From positions 1-64,000 of the forward strand of contig NZ_KB894596.1 of assembly GCF_000374545.1 (NCBI RefSeq): DNA of 64,000 nucleotides, given 5' to 3'. The position numbers were made by a program, and so were the translations under genes. Numbering within the stretch: position 1 is the stretch's first letter; the number at the start of each line of letters is the position of its first letter. Positions 8,153 through 16,944 of this stretch are shown piece after piece. The notes under the pieces are model-generated. The model made no database searches. It was not told the origin of the DNA and worked only from the letters and a program-made list of their open reading frames with translations. This DNA comes from Anaeromusa acidaminophila DSM 3853. Its GTDB lineage: Bacteria; Bacillota; Negativicutes; Anaeromusales; Anaeromusaceae.

Positions 8153-8536
8153 ATGCTAGAAGTTCTAAAAGCCCTCGGTGACGAGAGTCGACTGCGGATT
8201 GTCCATCTTTTATTGCAGGGGCCGTTGTGCGTATGTGAGCTTGAATATGTACTGGCAATGAGCCAAACGAATGTATCGAGGCACTTGGCGAAATTAAAGC
8301 AGGCCAAAATCGTACAGAACGTTAAACAAGGGCAATGGGTTAATTACCAGATGGATGAAACTTTTCTAGCCAATGAAAGCGCGCTAATCGAATATTTAAA
8401 AGAAAAATTTCTTAGCAATGCGTCATTTCAAGAAGATTTGTCTTCCTTATTGAATCATCAAGTGGAGTGGGACAATTGTTTGAGTCCCTCCAGGAAGTAT
8501 TTACAAGAAAAATCAAATCATAAAGGAGCTGTCTAA
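8153..8536 (+). CDS. arsR: ArsR-family metalloregulator, first copy (arsenite-type)
   Basis: A 127-residue SmtB/ArsR winged-helix repressor. The arsenic-site signature LCVCELE has Cys at 26 and 28 in the first part of the DNA-binding domain, and MSQTNVSRHLAKLKQAKIV is the recognition helix. Arsenite binding to these cysteines would release DNA. It is preceded by AAAAGGAGGTTCAA and heads the operon arsR-arsD-arsA with a 2-bp gap to arsD. A close paralogue lies at 13903. Confidence 0.93.
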   Translation: MLEVLKALGDESRLRIVHLLLQGPLCVCELEYVLAMSQTNVSRHLAKLKQAKIVQNVKQGQWVNYQMDETFLANESALIEYLKEKFLSNASFQEDLSSLLNHQVEWDNCLSPSRKYLQEKSNHKGAV

Positions 8537-8538
8537 GC

Positions 8539-8910
8539 ATGAAAAAAATTACTTTTTTTGAGCCTGCTATGTGTTGTTCCACCGGTGTTTGCGGTCCGAG
8601 CGTCAATCCGGAGTTGCTGCGGGTGTCAACTATGCTGGACTTGTTGGCTAAAAAAGGCGTAACCGTAGAACGGTTCAACCTTTCCACGGTTCCTCAAGCT
8701 TTTGTGGAGAACAAAGAAATCAGTCAATTGTTACAGGAAAAAGGGGTAGAAGCATTGCCTGCCATTTATGTAGATGGCGAGCTTAAGCAAACCGGCGGCT
8801 ATCCAGCAACAGCGGAAGTGGCAGCTTGGTTTGGCCTGCAGGAAAGCGATCTGCAACCGGCGAAAAAGACGTCGTCATCTTGCTGCTGCGGTGACGGAGG
8901 ATGTTGTTAA
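8539..8910 (+). CDS. arsD: ArsD arsenite metallochaperone
   Basis: A 123-residue protein that delivers As(III) to ArsA and can act as a weak repressor. The thioredoxin-like core starts MKKITFFEPAMCCSTGVCGPSV, with the chaperone cysteines at 12, 13 and 18 all present. The tail is Cys-rich (SSCCCGDGGCC), as in ArsD proteins with extra vicinal pairs. It is translationally coupled: its stop TAA shares one base with the arsA ATG. Confidence 0.95.
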   Translation: MKKITFFEPAMCCSTGVCGPSVNPELLRVSTMLDLLAKKGVTVERFNLSTVPQAFVENKEISQLLQEKGVEALPAIYVDGELKQTGGYPATAEVAAWFGLQESDLQPAKKTSSSCCCGDGGCC

Positions 8911-10676
8911 TGAAGAGCTTTCCTTTATATCAGGCCAACGTAGCAACGGGGCTCAAGTATTTGTTCTTTACCGGCAAAGGCGGCGTAGGTAAGACGTCAA
9001 CCGCTTGCGCTACGGCGGTATCCTTAGCTGACGCTGGCAAAAAGGTGCTGCTGGTTAGCACCGATCCGGCGTCCAACCTACAGGATGTATTTGGACGTGA
9101 TTTGGATGGCAAGGGAGTTGCTATTGACGAAGTACCTGGCTTGGTAGTAGCCAACTTGAATCCGGAAGAAGCGGCCCGTGAGTATCGGGAATCTGTCATT
9201 GGACCTTATCGGGGTAAATTGCCGGACTCGGTGCTTAAAAACATGGAAGAGCAGCTGTCTGGATCTTGTACCGTCGAAATTGCCGCCTTTAATGAGTTTT
9301 CTCGCTTCATTACTGATGAGGCATTGCAGCAAAAGTACGATCATATTTTGTTTGACACGGCGCCTACGGGACATACGCTGCGGATGCTGCAGCTTCCTTC
9401 GGCTTGGAGTTCCTTTATCAGCGAGAGCACACACGGAGCCTCCTGCTTGGGTCAGTTGGCCGGCTTAGAAGAGCAAAAGGATATGTATAAGCAGGCGGTT
9501 GCTACGTTGGCAGACGGCAAATTGACTGCGCTAGTGCTGGTCACCAGGCCGGAAGAGTCGCCCCTTAAAGAGGCGGCGCGTTCATCCATGGAACTGCGTG
9601 ATTTGGGTATTAAAAACCAATTGCTGGTGGTAAATGGCTTAGTTGCCGATGATATGGTGGCGGATGAACTGGCGCAAGCTATGCAAAGCAAGCAACAAGA
9701 GGCTTTAACGTCCATGCCGGAAGAATTGGCAGGCATTCCTCCTTACAGCATTCCTCTGCGTGCTTATAATGTAACGGGTCTGGAGAACATTCGCGCGATG
9801 CTCAAGCCAGAGCAGCCTATGACAGCGAGTGAAGAGGCGGTAGAACGTTTGCATAATTTGCCGGCTTTACGTACGCTGGTGGACGAATTGCATAAAACTG
9901 GTAAAAAAGTTATTTTTACCATGGGCAAAGGCGGTGTCGGCAAAACAACGCTGGCAGCGGCTATCGCACTAGGCTTGGCCCAAAAAGGAGCCAAGGTGCA
10001 GCTTACGACAACTGATCCGGCGGCGCATTTGGAGTTTGTCTTAAGCAAAGCGAAAGGCATTACCCTCAGTCATATTGATGAAGAAAAAGAGCTGGATGCA
10101 TATCGCCAGGAAGTATTAGCGCGTGCGGCGGAAACCATGGGTGGCGACGATCTGGCTTATATCGAGGAAGACCTTCGTTCTCCGTGTACGCAGGAAATTG
10201 CCGTTTTTCGCGCTTTTGCCGAAATTGTGGCGAAAGCAGGCGACGAAGTGGTTGTTATTGATACGGCTCCCACCGGTCATACGCTGTTGCTCTTGGACGC
10301 GACGCAAAGCTATCATCATGAAGTTGAGCGCACGCAAGGGCAAGAAACGCCGCTATCAGTGCAGCAGTTGCTGCCGCGGCTGCGCAACGAAGCGGAAACG
10401 GAAGTGGTTATCGTTACGCTTCCCGAAGCGACGCCGGTTTTTGAAGCGGAGCGTTTATCCGATGACCTGGCGCGCGCCGGTATTCATAACAACTGGTGGA
10501 TTGTGAATGCCAGCTTCCGGGCGACCAATACGACGCATCCCTTGCTGCGGGCCAGAGCGTTATCAGAAGCCGCTTGGATTGAGCGGGTAGCGGCGCGCTC
10601 GAAGGGGCATTATGCGGTTATTCCTTGGGAAAAACGAGAACTAAAAGATGAAGTACTGTTGGAGTTGCTCCAATAA
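8910..10676 (+). CDS. arsA: ArsA arsenite-translocating ATPase
   Basis: A 588-residue duplicated ATPase that powers arsenite export by a membrane permease. Two P-loops are visible (FTGKGGVGKTS near residue 22 and FTMGKGGVGKTT near 335) and two copies of the switch motif DTAPTGHT. Candidate metalloid cysteines lie in SGSCTVEIAAF, GASCLGQLAG and SPCTQEIAVF. ATG 8910 is used because GGAGG ends 9 bases upstream. No arsB or acr3 permease follows or occurs elsewhere in the window, so the partner must be encoded elsewhere. Confidence 0.95.
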   Translation: MKSFPLYQANVATGLKYLFFTGKGGVGKTSTACATAVSLADAGKKVLLVSTDPASNLQDVFGRDLDGKGVAIDEVPGLVVANLNPEEAAREYRESVIGPYRGKLPDSVLKNMEEQLSGSCTVEIAAFNEFSRFITDEALQQKYDHILFDTAPTGHTLRMLQLPSAWSSFISESTHGASCLGQLAGLEEQKDMYKQAVATLADGKLTALVLVTRPEESPLKEAARSSMELRDLGIKNQLLVVNGLVADDMVADELAQAMQSKQQEALTSMPEELAGIPPYSIPLRAYNVTGLENIRAMLKPEQPMTASEEAVERLHNLPALRTLVDELHKTGKKVIFTMGKGGVGKTTLAAAIALGLAQKGAKVQLTTTDPAAHLEFVLSKAKGITLSHIDEEKELDAYRQEVLARAAETMGGDDLAYIEEDLRSPCTQEIAVFRAFAEIVAKAGDEVVVIDTAPTGHTLLLLDATQSYHHEVERTQGQETPLSVQQLLPRLRNEAETEVVIVTLPEATPVFEAERLSDDLARAGIHNNWWIVNASFRATNTTHPLLRARALSEAAWIERVAARSKGHYAVIPWEKRELKDEVLLELLQ

Positions 10677-10678
10677 TC

Positions 10679-10722
10679 AAAAGAGCGGTATGTCGTAGCT
10701 ACGGACATACCGCTCTTTTTCC
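10679..10722 (+). terminator. terminator of arsRDA
   Basis: A 16-bp perfect stem (10679-10694 with 10704-10719, core GAGCGGTATGTC) ending in a T-run. It begins almost at the arsA stop codon. Confidence 0.88.
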
Positions 10723-10821
10723 AAAGAAGCTTAATCTTCATTTAACAATGCAGTTATAGCCAATTGGTTTTCTGTGCGCTATGCTGAACTATGATTACGA
10801 TGCTAATGGAGGAGCTTTTTG

Positions 10822-12501
10822 ATGAAGATTCTTATTATTGGCGGCGTTGCAGCAGGTACTTCTGCTGCAGCGAAGGCTAGACGCAACAATGAGACGGCGG
10901 AAATCAAGATTTTCGATCAAGATGAAGACATGTCTTACTCAGTATGCGGTTTACCCTATTATATCGGAACGGAAGTGAAAACAAGAGAGGAACTAGTTCC
11001 GAGAGACGCTGCTTTTTTTAAGAAAAAATACAATGTGGACGTATATATGGGGCATCAGGCAGTAGCCATTGATATAGCGAACAAAGTGATTATCGTGAAA
11101 AATCTTCGCTCGCAAGAGCAATTCGAAGAAGCCTATGATCGATTGATTTTGGCAACGGGTGCCAGCGTGCGAATTCCCTCCATTCCTGGAATCGAAAAAG
11201 AAAATGTATTTTCTCTTCGTAATGTACGCAGTGCTGACCGAATTAGAGCCTATGTACTAGAACAGCAGCCCCAAAGAGCTGTGGTTGTTGGCTCTGGATT
11301 TATCGGGTTAGAAGTCGCCGAAAACCTAAAGGCCAGGGGACTAGAAGTAACCATAGTGGAAATGGCATCGCAAGTCATGCCGGCGCTAGATGCGGATATG
11401 GCTATATATGTAGAAGCGGAGCTGCGCAAGAAAGGCGTGTCGGTTATTACCGAAGATTCGGTGGTTTGTTTTGAAGGCAAGGATCGAGTTAAGCAAGTCG
11501 TGTTAAAAAGCGGCGAAAAAGTAACTGTTGATATGGTGATTGTAGCGGCAGGCGTGCAACCGAATGTCTCTTTGGCGCAACAAGCTGGGGTTAAGCTTGG
11601 TGTTACCGGCGCAATTGAGGTGAATGCAAAAATGCAAACAAGCGCGCTGGATGTGTATGCTTGCGGCGATTGTGCGGAAGGGTTTTCTTTATTGACTCAA
11701 GCTCCCTTCTATCGCCCGATGGGATCTACTGCGAATAAAATGGGACGGATTGCTGGTGATCAGGCAACTGGAGGAATGCTGGAATTCCGCGGCGTTTTGG
11801 GAACGGGCATTGTAAAAATATTCGATTTGACGGTGGCGCACACTGGCATGAGTGAGCAGCAAGCTCGTAAGGAAGGCTATGCTGTTGTTGTGTGTCATAA
11901 TATAAAGCCGGATAAGCCAGAGTACTTTCATGGACAGGAAATGGTCATTAAAGGGATAGCTGACGAAACGACAGGGCGCCTTCTAGGGGTTCAGATTGTG
12001 GGAAAAAGCGGTGTCGATAAACGTATGGATGTATTTGTGACCGCCATTAGCTTTGGAGCGCATGTAGAAGACTTATTTCATCTGGATTTAGCCTATGCGC
12101 CGCCTTTTTCTACGACGAAAGATCCAGTTTTATATACCGGCATGATTTTGGATAATGCCATTTCCCGAGGGCGAAAGCTGATAACCAGTGAAGAATTGGC
12201 GCGCAAACAGCAAAGTGGCGCGGAAGTCATTGTGATTGATGCCAGAGCAGCAGGGCAATATGAAAAAGACCATGTGCAAGAGGCTTTGAATATTCCTCAA
12301 GAAAAGCTAAGGGAAGCGGCAGAAGCATTAGATAAAACAAAGATGATTGTGACATATTGCAATAAAGGCGTAACAGGCAATGCGGCACAAAACATATTGC
12401 TGAACCGAGGCTTTGCACAGGTGTATAATCTGTCCGGCGGCCATAAACAGTATCAGAGAATACAACAACACCTCAGCCGGCAAGAAGACCCGGGAAAATA
12501 A
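10822..12501 (+). CDS. CoA-disulfide / persulfide reductase with C-terminal rhodanese domain
   Basis: A 559-residue FAD/NAD(P)H oxidoreductase fused to rhodanese. The N-terminal FAD motif is IIGGVAAGTSAAAKARR; SYSVCGLPYY places the single active Cys at residue 42 as in CoA disulfide reductases; VVVGSGFIGLEVAENL is the NAD(P)H motif; VYACGDCAE binds FAD. The last about 110 residues are rhodanese with active-site TYCNKGVTGNAA. This layout matches CoADR-RHD/NADH-dependent persulfide reductases that reduce CoA or small-thiol persulfides. The start follows GGAGGAGC. It is upstream of a broken DUF2703 gene. Confidence 0.88.
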   Translation: MKILIIGGVAAGTSAAAKARRNNETAEIKIFDQDEDMSYSVCGLPYYIGTEVKTREELVPRDAAFFKKKYNVDVYMGHQAVAIDIANKVIIVKNLRSQEQFEEAYDRLILATGASVRIPSIPGIEKENVFSLRNVRSADRIRAYVLEQQPQRAVVVGSGFIGLEVAENLKARGLEVTIVEMASQVMPALDADMAIYVEAELRKKGVSVITEDSVVCFEGKDRVKQVVLKSGEKVTVDMVIVAAGVQPNVSLAQQAGVKLGVTGAIEVNAKMQTSALDVYACGDCAEGFSLLTQAPFYRPMGSTANKMGRIAGDQATGGMLEFRGVLGTGIVKIFDLTVAHTGMSEQQARKEGYAVVVCHNIKPDKPEYFHGQEMVIKGIADETTGRLLGVQIVGKSGVDKRMDVFVTAISFGAHVEDLFHLDLAYAPPFSTTKDPVLYTGMILDNAISRGRKLITSEELARKQQSGAEVIVIDARAAGQYEKDHVQEALNIPQEKLREAAEALDKTKMIVTYCNKGVTGNAAQNILLNRGFAQVYNLSGGHKQYQRIQQHLSRQEDPGK

Positions 12502-12520
12502 TTCGCCAGGAGGGAATTCA

Positions 12521-12672
12521 ATGAGTGAGGGTAAGCCTCGGTTTTGCTGCAGCAGCGGCGAGTGCTGTTCGCCTGCGCAAGAAAGCAAGCAGGTGATATC
12601 AATTTTCTCTACCTGGACCTTAGCGTGTGTCAGCGCTGCCAAGGAGCGGAGCAAACGCTAACTCTTTGTTAG
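12521..12672 (+). pseudogene. frameshifted, truncated DUF2703 protein remnant
   Basis: A good ribosome site (CCAGGAGGG) and ATG open a 46-codon frame beginning MSEGKPRFCCSSGECCS and ending at 12661 in a tail without family resemblance. In the +2 frame, from about 12597 to 12672, the DNA reads INFLYLDLSVCQRCQGAEQTL, the start of the DUF2703 core (hydrophobic LYLDL then CxRCxG). An indel near 12585-12605 thus splits the gene, and it stops soon after with no further homologous sequence, so the rest is lost. The family is cysteine-rich and uncharacterised. The short frame may still yield a Cys-rich peptide. Confidence 0.65.
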
Positions 12673-12720
12673 AAACTATAAAGAAGGATGTTCGGGAGTA
12701 GTTTGAGGAGGGCTTCTGAC

Positions 12721-13818
12721 ATGTGTAAAAAAGGGTATATTCGACTAGATACGGGAGAAGAAACAATTTTTTTACCGTTACGGTCAGATGTTAAGAAAAT
12801 TTATATTGAAGTGACAACTAGCTGCAATTTTAATTGCATTACCTGCATTCGCCATTCTTGGAGTGACGAGGAAGCCTCCTTGTCTTGGCATGACTTTTTA
12901 GAGGTAGTAACGCAACTCAAGGAATTTCCAGAGCTTCAAAGTGTTCACTTGGGAGGGTTTGGAGAACCTATGATACATCCCAATATTTCAGATATGATTC
13001 GTCTACTTCATGCTCAAGGATACCAAACCGAAATGATTAGTAATGGGTCGCTATTGACGCCGGCTATGTGCGAGAACCTTTTAGACGCAGGTTTGGACTG
13101 GCTATTTGTATCGTTAGATGGATCTGATTCGGGAAGTTATGCGGCAATGAGGCCAGGGGCAGACTATACAGAAGTAGTAAGTAACTTAGTGTGGTTGCAA
13201 AATGAAAAGAAAAAGCGTCGCCAGTTAACACCTTTCTTAGGTGTAGAATTCGTCGCGACAAAAAGTAATTTCTCCCATTTGCCTCAACTTCGACGGGTGT
13301 GCGATAAATTAGGCGTGAGCCGATTGGTGGTAACTCATGTCTTGCCCTATCATGAAAGCATGAAAGATGAAATTCTCTATGATCAACAACGAACTTGGGA
13401 AGAATTTGGTTCCGAAGCTCCTCAATTGTCGGTTAAAACAGGATTGCCTTTAGAATTACGTACAGAGAGGAATTGCCGTTTTGTTGAAGGGAAATCCTTC
13501 GTAATTACTGCCGCAGGAAAAGTGGCTCCCTGTTATGCTTTTATGCATGAGTATGATTGCTATGTTCTGGGACGAAAAAAAAGGATGAAGCCATATCATA
13601 TTGGCGATATCCGTGAAAATACGCTAGCAGAGCTTTGGCAGAAAGAAGAGTATGTGCGATTTCGGTGGGCGGTGCGAAATTCTCTTTTTCCTTCCTGCGT
13701 AGACTGCCTCCAAGCGGATGGATGTGTCTATTTGCTAGATAACCAAGGAGACTGCTGGGGGAATGAACCTTCCTGCGGCGACTGCTTATGGGCAAGAAAG
13801 CTCATCGTATGTCCATAG
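12721..13818 (+). CDS. radical SAM/SPASM protein, resembling tungsten-cofactor oxidoreductase maturase
   Basis: A 365-residue radical SAM enzyme. The cluster motif SCNFNCITC gives CxxxCxxC at residues 35, 39 and 42; LGGFGEP is the SAM-binding GGE-type motif. The C-terminal SPASM region has many cysteines (NCRFVEGKSF, VAPCYAF, FPSCVDCLQADGC, GDCWGNEPSCGDCLWA) for auxiliary clusters. The GDCWGN...SCGDCLWA end recalls the W-dependent aldehyde oxidoreductase maturase family, but this is from memory. No aldehyde ferredoxin oxidoreductase gene is in the window. ATG 12721 follows GAGGAGGG. Confidence 0.72.
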   Translation: MCKKGYIRLDTGEETIFLPLRSDVKKIYIEVTTSCNFNCITCIRHSWSDEEASLSWHDFLEVVTQLKEFPELQSVHLGGFGEPMIHPNISDMIRLLHAQGYQTEMISNGSLLTPAMCENLLDAGLDWLFVSLDGSDSGSYAAMRPGADYTEVVSNLVWLQNEKKKRRQLTPFLGVEFVATKSNFSHLPQLRRVCDKLGVSRLVVTHVLPYHESMKDEILYDQQRTWEEFGSEAPQLSVKTGLPLELRTERNCRFVEGKSFVITAAGKVAPCYAFMHEYDCYVLGRKKRMKPYHIGDIRENTLAELWQKEEYVRFRWAVRNSLFPSCVDCLQADGCVYLLDNQGDCWGNEPSCGDCLWARKLIVCP

Positions 13819-13831
13819 GGCGGGAGAAGGA

Positions 13832-13860
13832 TTGAAAAAAGACTTGGAACGGAATATTAT
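13832..13860 (+). promoter_or_regulatory. promoter of the second arsR
   Basis: TTGAAA (13832-13837), a 17-bp spacer and TATTAT (13855-13860). The imperfect ATTC-N11-GAAT repeat just downstream (about 13869-13887) could be an operator. Confidence 0.5.
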
Positions 13861-13902
13861 GTAGTTAGATTCCATTATGATATGAATTCCAAGGAGAGTA
13901 AT

Positions 13903-14277
13903 ATGATTGAAATAATGAAAGCCTTAGCCGACGAAAACCGGCTAAGGATAGTTCATCTGTTGTTACAAGAACAACTTTGTGTTTGTGAGCTTGAATATGT
14001 TTTGCAGATGAGCCAGACGAATGTATCTCGACACTTAGCAAAGTTGAAGAATGCCGGGATTGTTCAAAGCTTTAAGCAGGCCCAATGGATCAACTATAAG
14101 ATTGCTCCAGCATTTCTAACCGAGGAGAAACTATTGGCTTCTTATTTGCAGGAAAGACTTGCTCAAGAACGTATTTGCCAAGGGGATCTGGAAGCGCTTA
14201 AGCGTCATCAAAGTGAATGGCAAGGCTGCATTGCACCGTCACGAAAAATATTGCAGCAAAAACGAGAAAATAGTTAA
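13903..14277 (+). CDS. ArsR-family metalloregulator, second copy
   Basis: A 124-residue ArsR repressor closely similar to the one at 8153 through most of its length. It has the same Cys pair in LCVCELEYV (26, 28) and almost the same recognition helix MSQTNVSRHLAKLK. ATG 13903 is chosen because AAGGAGAG precedes it by a normal gap. No resistance gene follows; the next gene, 143 bp away, is a glutathione peroxidase. It could be a duplicate acting on the radical SAM/CoADR region or a trans regulator of the arsRDA promoter. Confidence 0.9.
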   Translation: MIEIMKALADENRLRIVHLLLQEQLCVCELEYVLQMSQTNVSRHLAKLKNAGIVQSFKQAQWINYKIAPAFLTEEKLLASYLQERLAQERICQGDLEALKRHQSEWQGCIAPSRKILQQKRENS

Positions 14278-14420
14278 ACGGTTATCAACTTCATGACGAA
14301 AAAGTTTCACCGTTGTTATTTCAAAATGTGATAGATGTGGTTTTTGGGGACGGAACAATGATAAGTATAAGAAGCCTTTTAGGCAATATAGTCTTACAGT
14401 GAATGAAAGGAGTAATGAAG

Positions 14421-14906
14421 ATGGGACTTTATGATATTCATGTTCGAACCATTGAAGGTAATGAGCAGTCTATGGCCGAGTATAAGAATAAAGTTTTATT
14501 AATCGTCAACACTGCTAGTAAGTGTGGTTTTACTCCGCAGTACAGAGAACTGGAAGAGCTATATCAACTATATAAGCAGGAAGATTTTATCGTATTAGGC
14601 TTTCCTTGTAACCAGTTTTTGAAGCAAGAACCAGGCAGTAATACGGAAATACAGACGTTTTGTCAGTTGAATTATGGTGTTAGTTTTCCGATGTTTGAAA
14701 AAATCAAGGTAAGAGGTAACGACGCTCATCCTTTGTTCAAATATTTAACGGAGCAGGCGCCTGGGTGGTTCGGAGATGCGGTGAAATGGAATTTCACTAA
14801 GTTTTTAGTTGACCGTCAAGGTAAGGTAATAAATCGTTACGCTCCCACCACAAATCCGAGAGAAATTGCGCCGGATATAGAAAAATTAATAAAAAATGAA
14901 GAGTAA
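14421..14906 (+). CDS. glutathione-peroxidase-family thiol peroxidase (Cys type)
   Basis: A 161-residue GPx-fold enzyme that reduces peroxides, most likely with thioredoxin rather than glutathione in an anaerobe. The peroxidatic Cys is at residue 35 in NTASKCGFTPQY (a TGT codon, not selenocysteine). The partner residues lie in GFPCNQF (Gln, and possibly the resolving Cys) and VKWNFTKFL (Trp/Asn). ATG 14421 is preferred over 14403 and 14415 because AAAGGAG ends 8 bases before it. It fits the oxidative/thiol stress theme of the neighbourhood. Confidence 0.92.
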   Translation: MGLYDIHVRTIEGNEQSMAEYKNKVLLIVNTASKCGFTPQYRELEELYQLYKQEDFIVLGFPCNQFLKQEPGSNTEIQTFCQLNYGVSFPMFEKIKVRGNDAHPLFKYLTEQAPGWFGDAVKWNFTKFLVDRQGKVINRYAPTTNPREIAPDIEKLIKNEE

Positions 14907-14924
14907 TATGGGAAGTTCCGTTGT

Positions 14925-14956
14925 TCGCCTAGGCATTAGCCCTAGGCGATTTTTTC
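14925..14956 (+). terminator. terminator after glutathione peroxidase gene
   Basis: Stem TCGCCTAGG (14925-14933) with CCTAGGCGA (14941-14949), then a T-run. Confidence 0.8.
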
Positions 14957-15167
14957 TTATGTGCGTAAGCATTTTGCTCAAGCCACGTCAGTAAGAATTG
15001 GGCTATGTATGTCGTAAAACGAAGGGCCAAGCAGGAGAATTTAGAAAGCGAGAGAATGTTATTAATAAAGAATCGTAAGAAAAATGTATTGTTGAATTCC
15101 GGATAGACCTAATAGGGAAAATAGATACTGGCAATTTAGAATGCAAGTATAAGGAAGGTGATTGCTT

Positions 15168-15437
15168 ATGAAAGATATTACGGTGCTTATAACAGATTGG
15201 TGTCCTCATTGCAAAAGAGCAATTAACTGGATTGATGAGGTAAAACAGGAAAATCCCAAATATAAAGAGATCAAAGTAGAAATTATTGATGAAGAAAAAA
15301 CGCCCGAAATGGCCAAGCAATACGATTACTATTATGTGCCAACGTACTTTGTAGGAACGCGTAAAGTCTTTGAAGGCGGTACTACGAAAGAGATTGTGCG
15401 CAAAGTGTTTGAAGAGGCTAGTGATATGGAAGCTTAG
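15168..15437 (+). CDS. glutaredoxin/thioredoxin-like protein (CPHC)
   Basis: An 89-residue thioredoxin-fold protein with the redox motif WCPHC (Cys 12 and 15), the cis-Pro loop YYVPTYFVGT and a C-terminal helix. It would act as a dithiol reductant or carrier in the cytosol. ATG 15168 is used because AAGGAAGG lies 9 bases upstream; the TTG at 15162 is less well placed. It precedes fumC by 52 bp and may be cotranscribed with it. Confidence 0.87.
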   Translation: MKDITVLITDWCPHCKRAINWIDEVKQENPKYKEIKVEIIDEEKTPEMAKQYDYYYVPTYFVGTRKVFEGGTTKEIVRKVFEEASDMEA

Positions 15438-15489
15438 CTCTGAAAATGGGGTCATTTTGAATACCTTGCATGGAAAAGGAGGAATTGTT

Positions 15490-16878
15490 ATGGAATACCG
15501 CATAGAAAAGGACTCGATTGGAGAAATAAAAGTGCCTGTTGATAAACTATGGGGGGCTCAGACACAGCGGAGTTTTGAAAATTTTCGTATCGGTACTGAA
15601 AAAATTCCGATGGAGTTGGTCGAAGTATTTGGCGTGCTGAAACGAGCTGCCGCGGCTGTAAATAAGGAGCTAGGCTTGCTGGATGAAGTTAGAGCCGACG
15701 CGATTATTGCAGCTTGCGATGAATTGCTAGAGGGTAAACTGGAAGGAAACTTCCCTTTATCCGTATGGCAAACAGGCAGCGGTACCCAATTTAATATGAA
15801 TATTAATGAAGTGCTGGCCCATCGGGCTGAACAAATTTTAGCGGCCAAGGGGCAAAAAATAAAAGTGCATCCTAATGACCATGTGAATCGTTCACAAAGC
15901 TCTAATGATATTTTTCCTACCTCCTTGCATGTGGCTGGGTTGACGCTGATTCGCAAGCAATTGTTACCGGCGCTAGAGGCATTATTGCATACGTTGCAGT
16001 GCAAATCGGAAGAATATAACAGCATCATAAAAATAGGGCGGACGCACTTAATGGATGCGACGCCGTTGACGCTCGGACAGGAAATTAGCGGCTGGGCGGG
16101 GATGCTAGAGCGAAATCAAACGATGCTTATTACAGGCCTTGATTTTTTACGCAAGTTGGCTATGGGCGGGACGGCGGTAGGGACGGGAATTAATTCGCAT
16201 CCTGACTTTGCGGTTGCCATTGCAGCTGAAATCAGTCGGCTTACGGGAGAGCATTTTGAGACGTCGCCCAATAAATTTCATGCGCTTACCAGTAAAGATG
16301 AAATGGTGGCCGTACATGGCTTATTGAAAGCCTTAGCCGCGGATTTGATGAAGATTGCGAATGATGTCCGATGGTTGGCCAGCGGACCGCGATGCGGCAT
16401 TGGTGAAATTACGATTCCGTCCAATGAACCAGGAAGTTCAATAATGCCCTCCAAAGTGAACCCTACCCAGGCAGAAGCGTTGACGATGGTAGTCACGCAA
16501 ATTTTTGGCAATGATACTACAGTGTCTTTTGCGGCGAGCCAGGGAAATTTTCAGCTAAATGTATTTATGCCGGTTATTGCGTACAATTTTATACAGTCCG
16601 TTCGGCTGCTTAGTGACGCTATGAATTCTTTTAACGAAAAGTGTGCAGTGGGGATTGAGCCTAATTTGAAAAAAATTGATCATAATTTAAATCAATCCTT
16701 AATCTTGATTACCGGCTTAGTTCCTCTGATTGGCTATGATAAAGCGGCTGAAATTGCAAAGAAGGCGTTTCGCGAAAATATCACCTTAAAAGAGGCGGCT
16801 ATGGCGACTGGCTATGTGAGTGAAGCGGATTACGATTTGCATATGGACCCTTCTAAATTGATAACGGCGCATAGTTAG
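15490..16878 (+). CDS. fumC: class II fumarate hydratase
   Basis: A 462-residue iron-independent fumarase interconverting fumarate and malate. Family marks are LWGAQTQRS near the start, GSGTQFNMNINEV, HVNRSQSSNDIFPT, GRTHLMDATPLTLGQE and the signature GSSIMPSKVNP that carries the catalytic Ser loop. Full length. The start follows AAAGGAGG. The oxygen-stable class II type fits the neighbouring thiol/peroxide genes. The fumarase signature and full-length similarity outweigh aspartase or argininosuccinate lyase as alternatives. Confidence 0.94.
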   Translation: MEYRIEKDSIGEIKVPVDKLWGAQTQRSFENFRIGTEKIPMELVEVFGVLKRAAAAVNKELGLLDEVRADAIIAACDELLEGKLEGNFPLSVWQTGSGTQFNMNINEVLAHRAEQILAAKGQKIKVHPNDHVNRSQSSNDIFPTSLHVAGLTLIRKQLLPALEALLHTLQCKSEEYNSIIKIGRTHLMDATPLTLGQEISGWAGMLERNQTMLITGLDFLRKLAMGGTAVGTGINSHPDFAVAIAAEISRLTGEHFETSPNKFHALTSKDEMVAVHGLLKALAADLMKIANDVRWLASGPRCGIGEITIPSNEPGSSIMPSKVNPTQAEALTMVVTQIFGNDTTVSFAASQGNFQLNVFMPVIAYNFIQSVRLLSDAMNSFNEKCAVGIEPNLKKIDHNLNQSLILITGLVPLIGYDKAAEIAKKAFRENITLKEAAMATGYVSEADYDLHMDPSKLITAHS

Positions 16879-16944
16879 AACCTACTTCTACCATCGTATA
16901 GCCGATTAACTATAGCAAAGAAAGTTGAATGATGGATTGTTGGG

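Noticed and set aside
14421-14906. Possible selenoprotein glutathione peroxidase
   Set aside because: The catalytic position is a TGT cysteine codon with no in-frame TGA, so no selenocysteine is involved.
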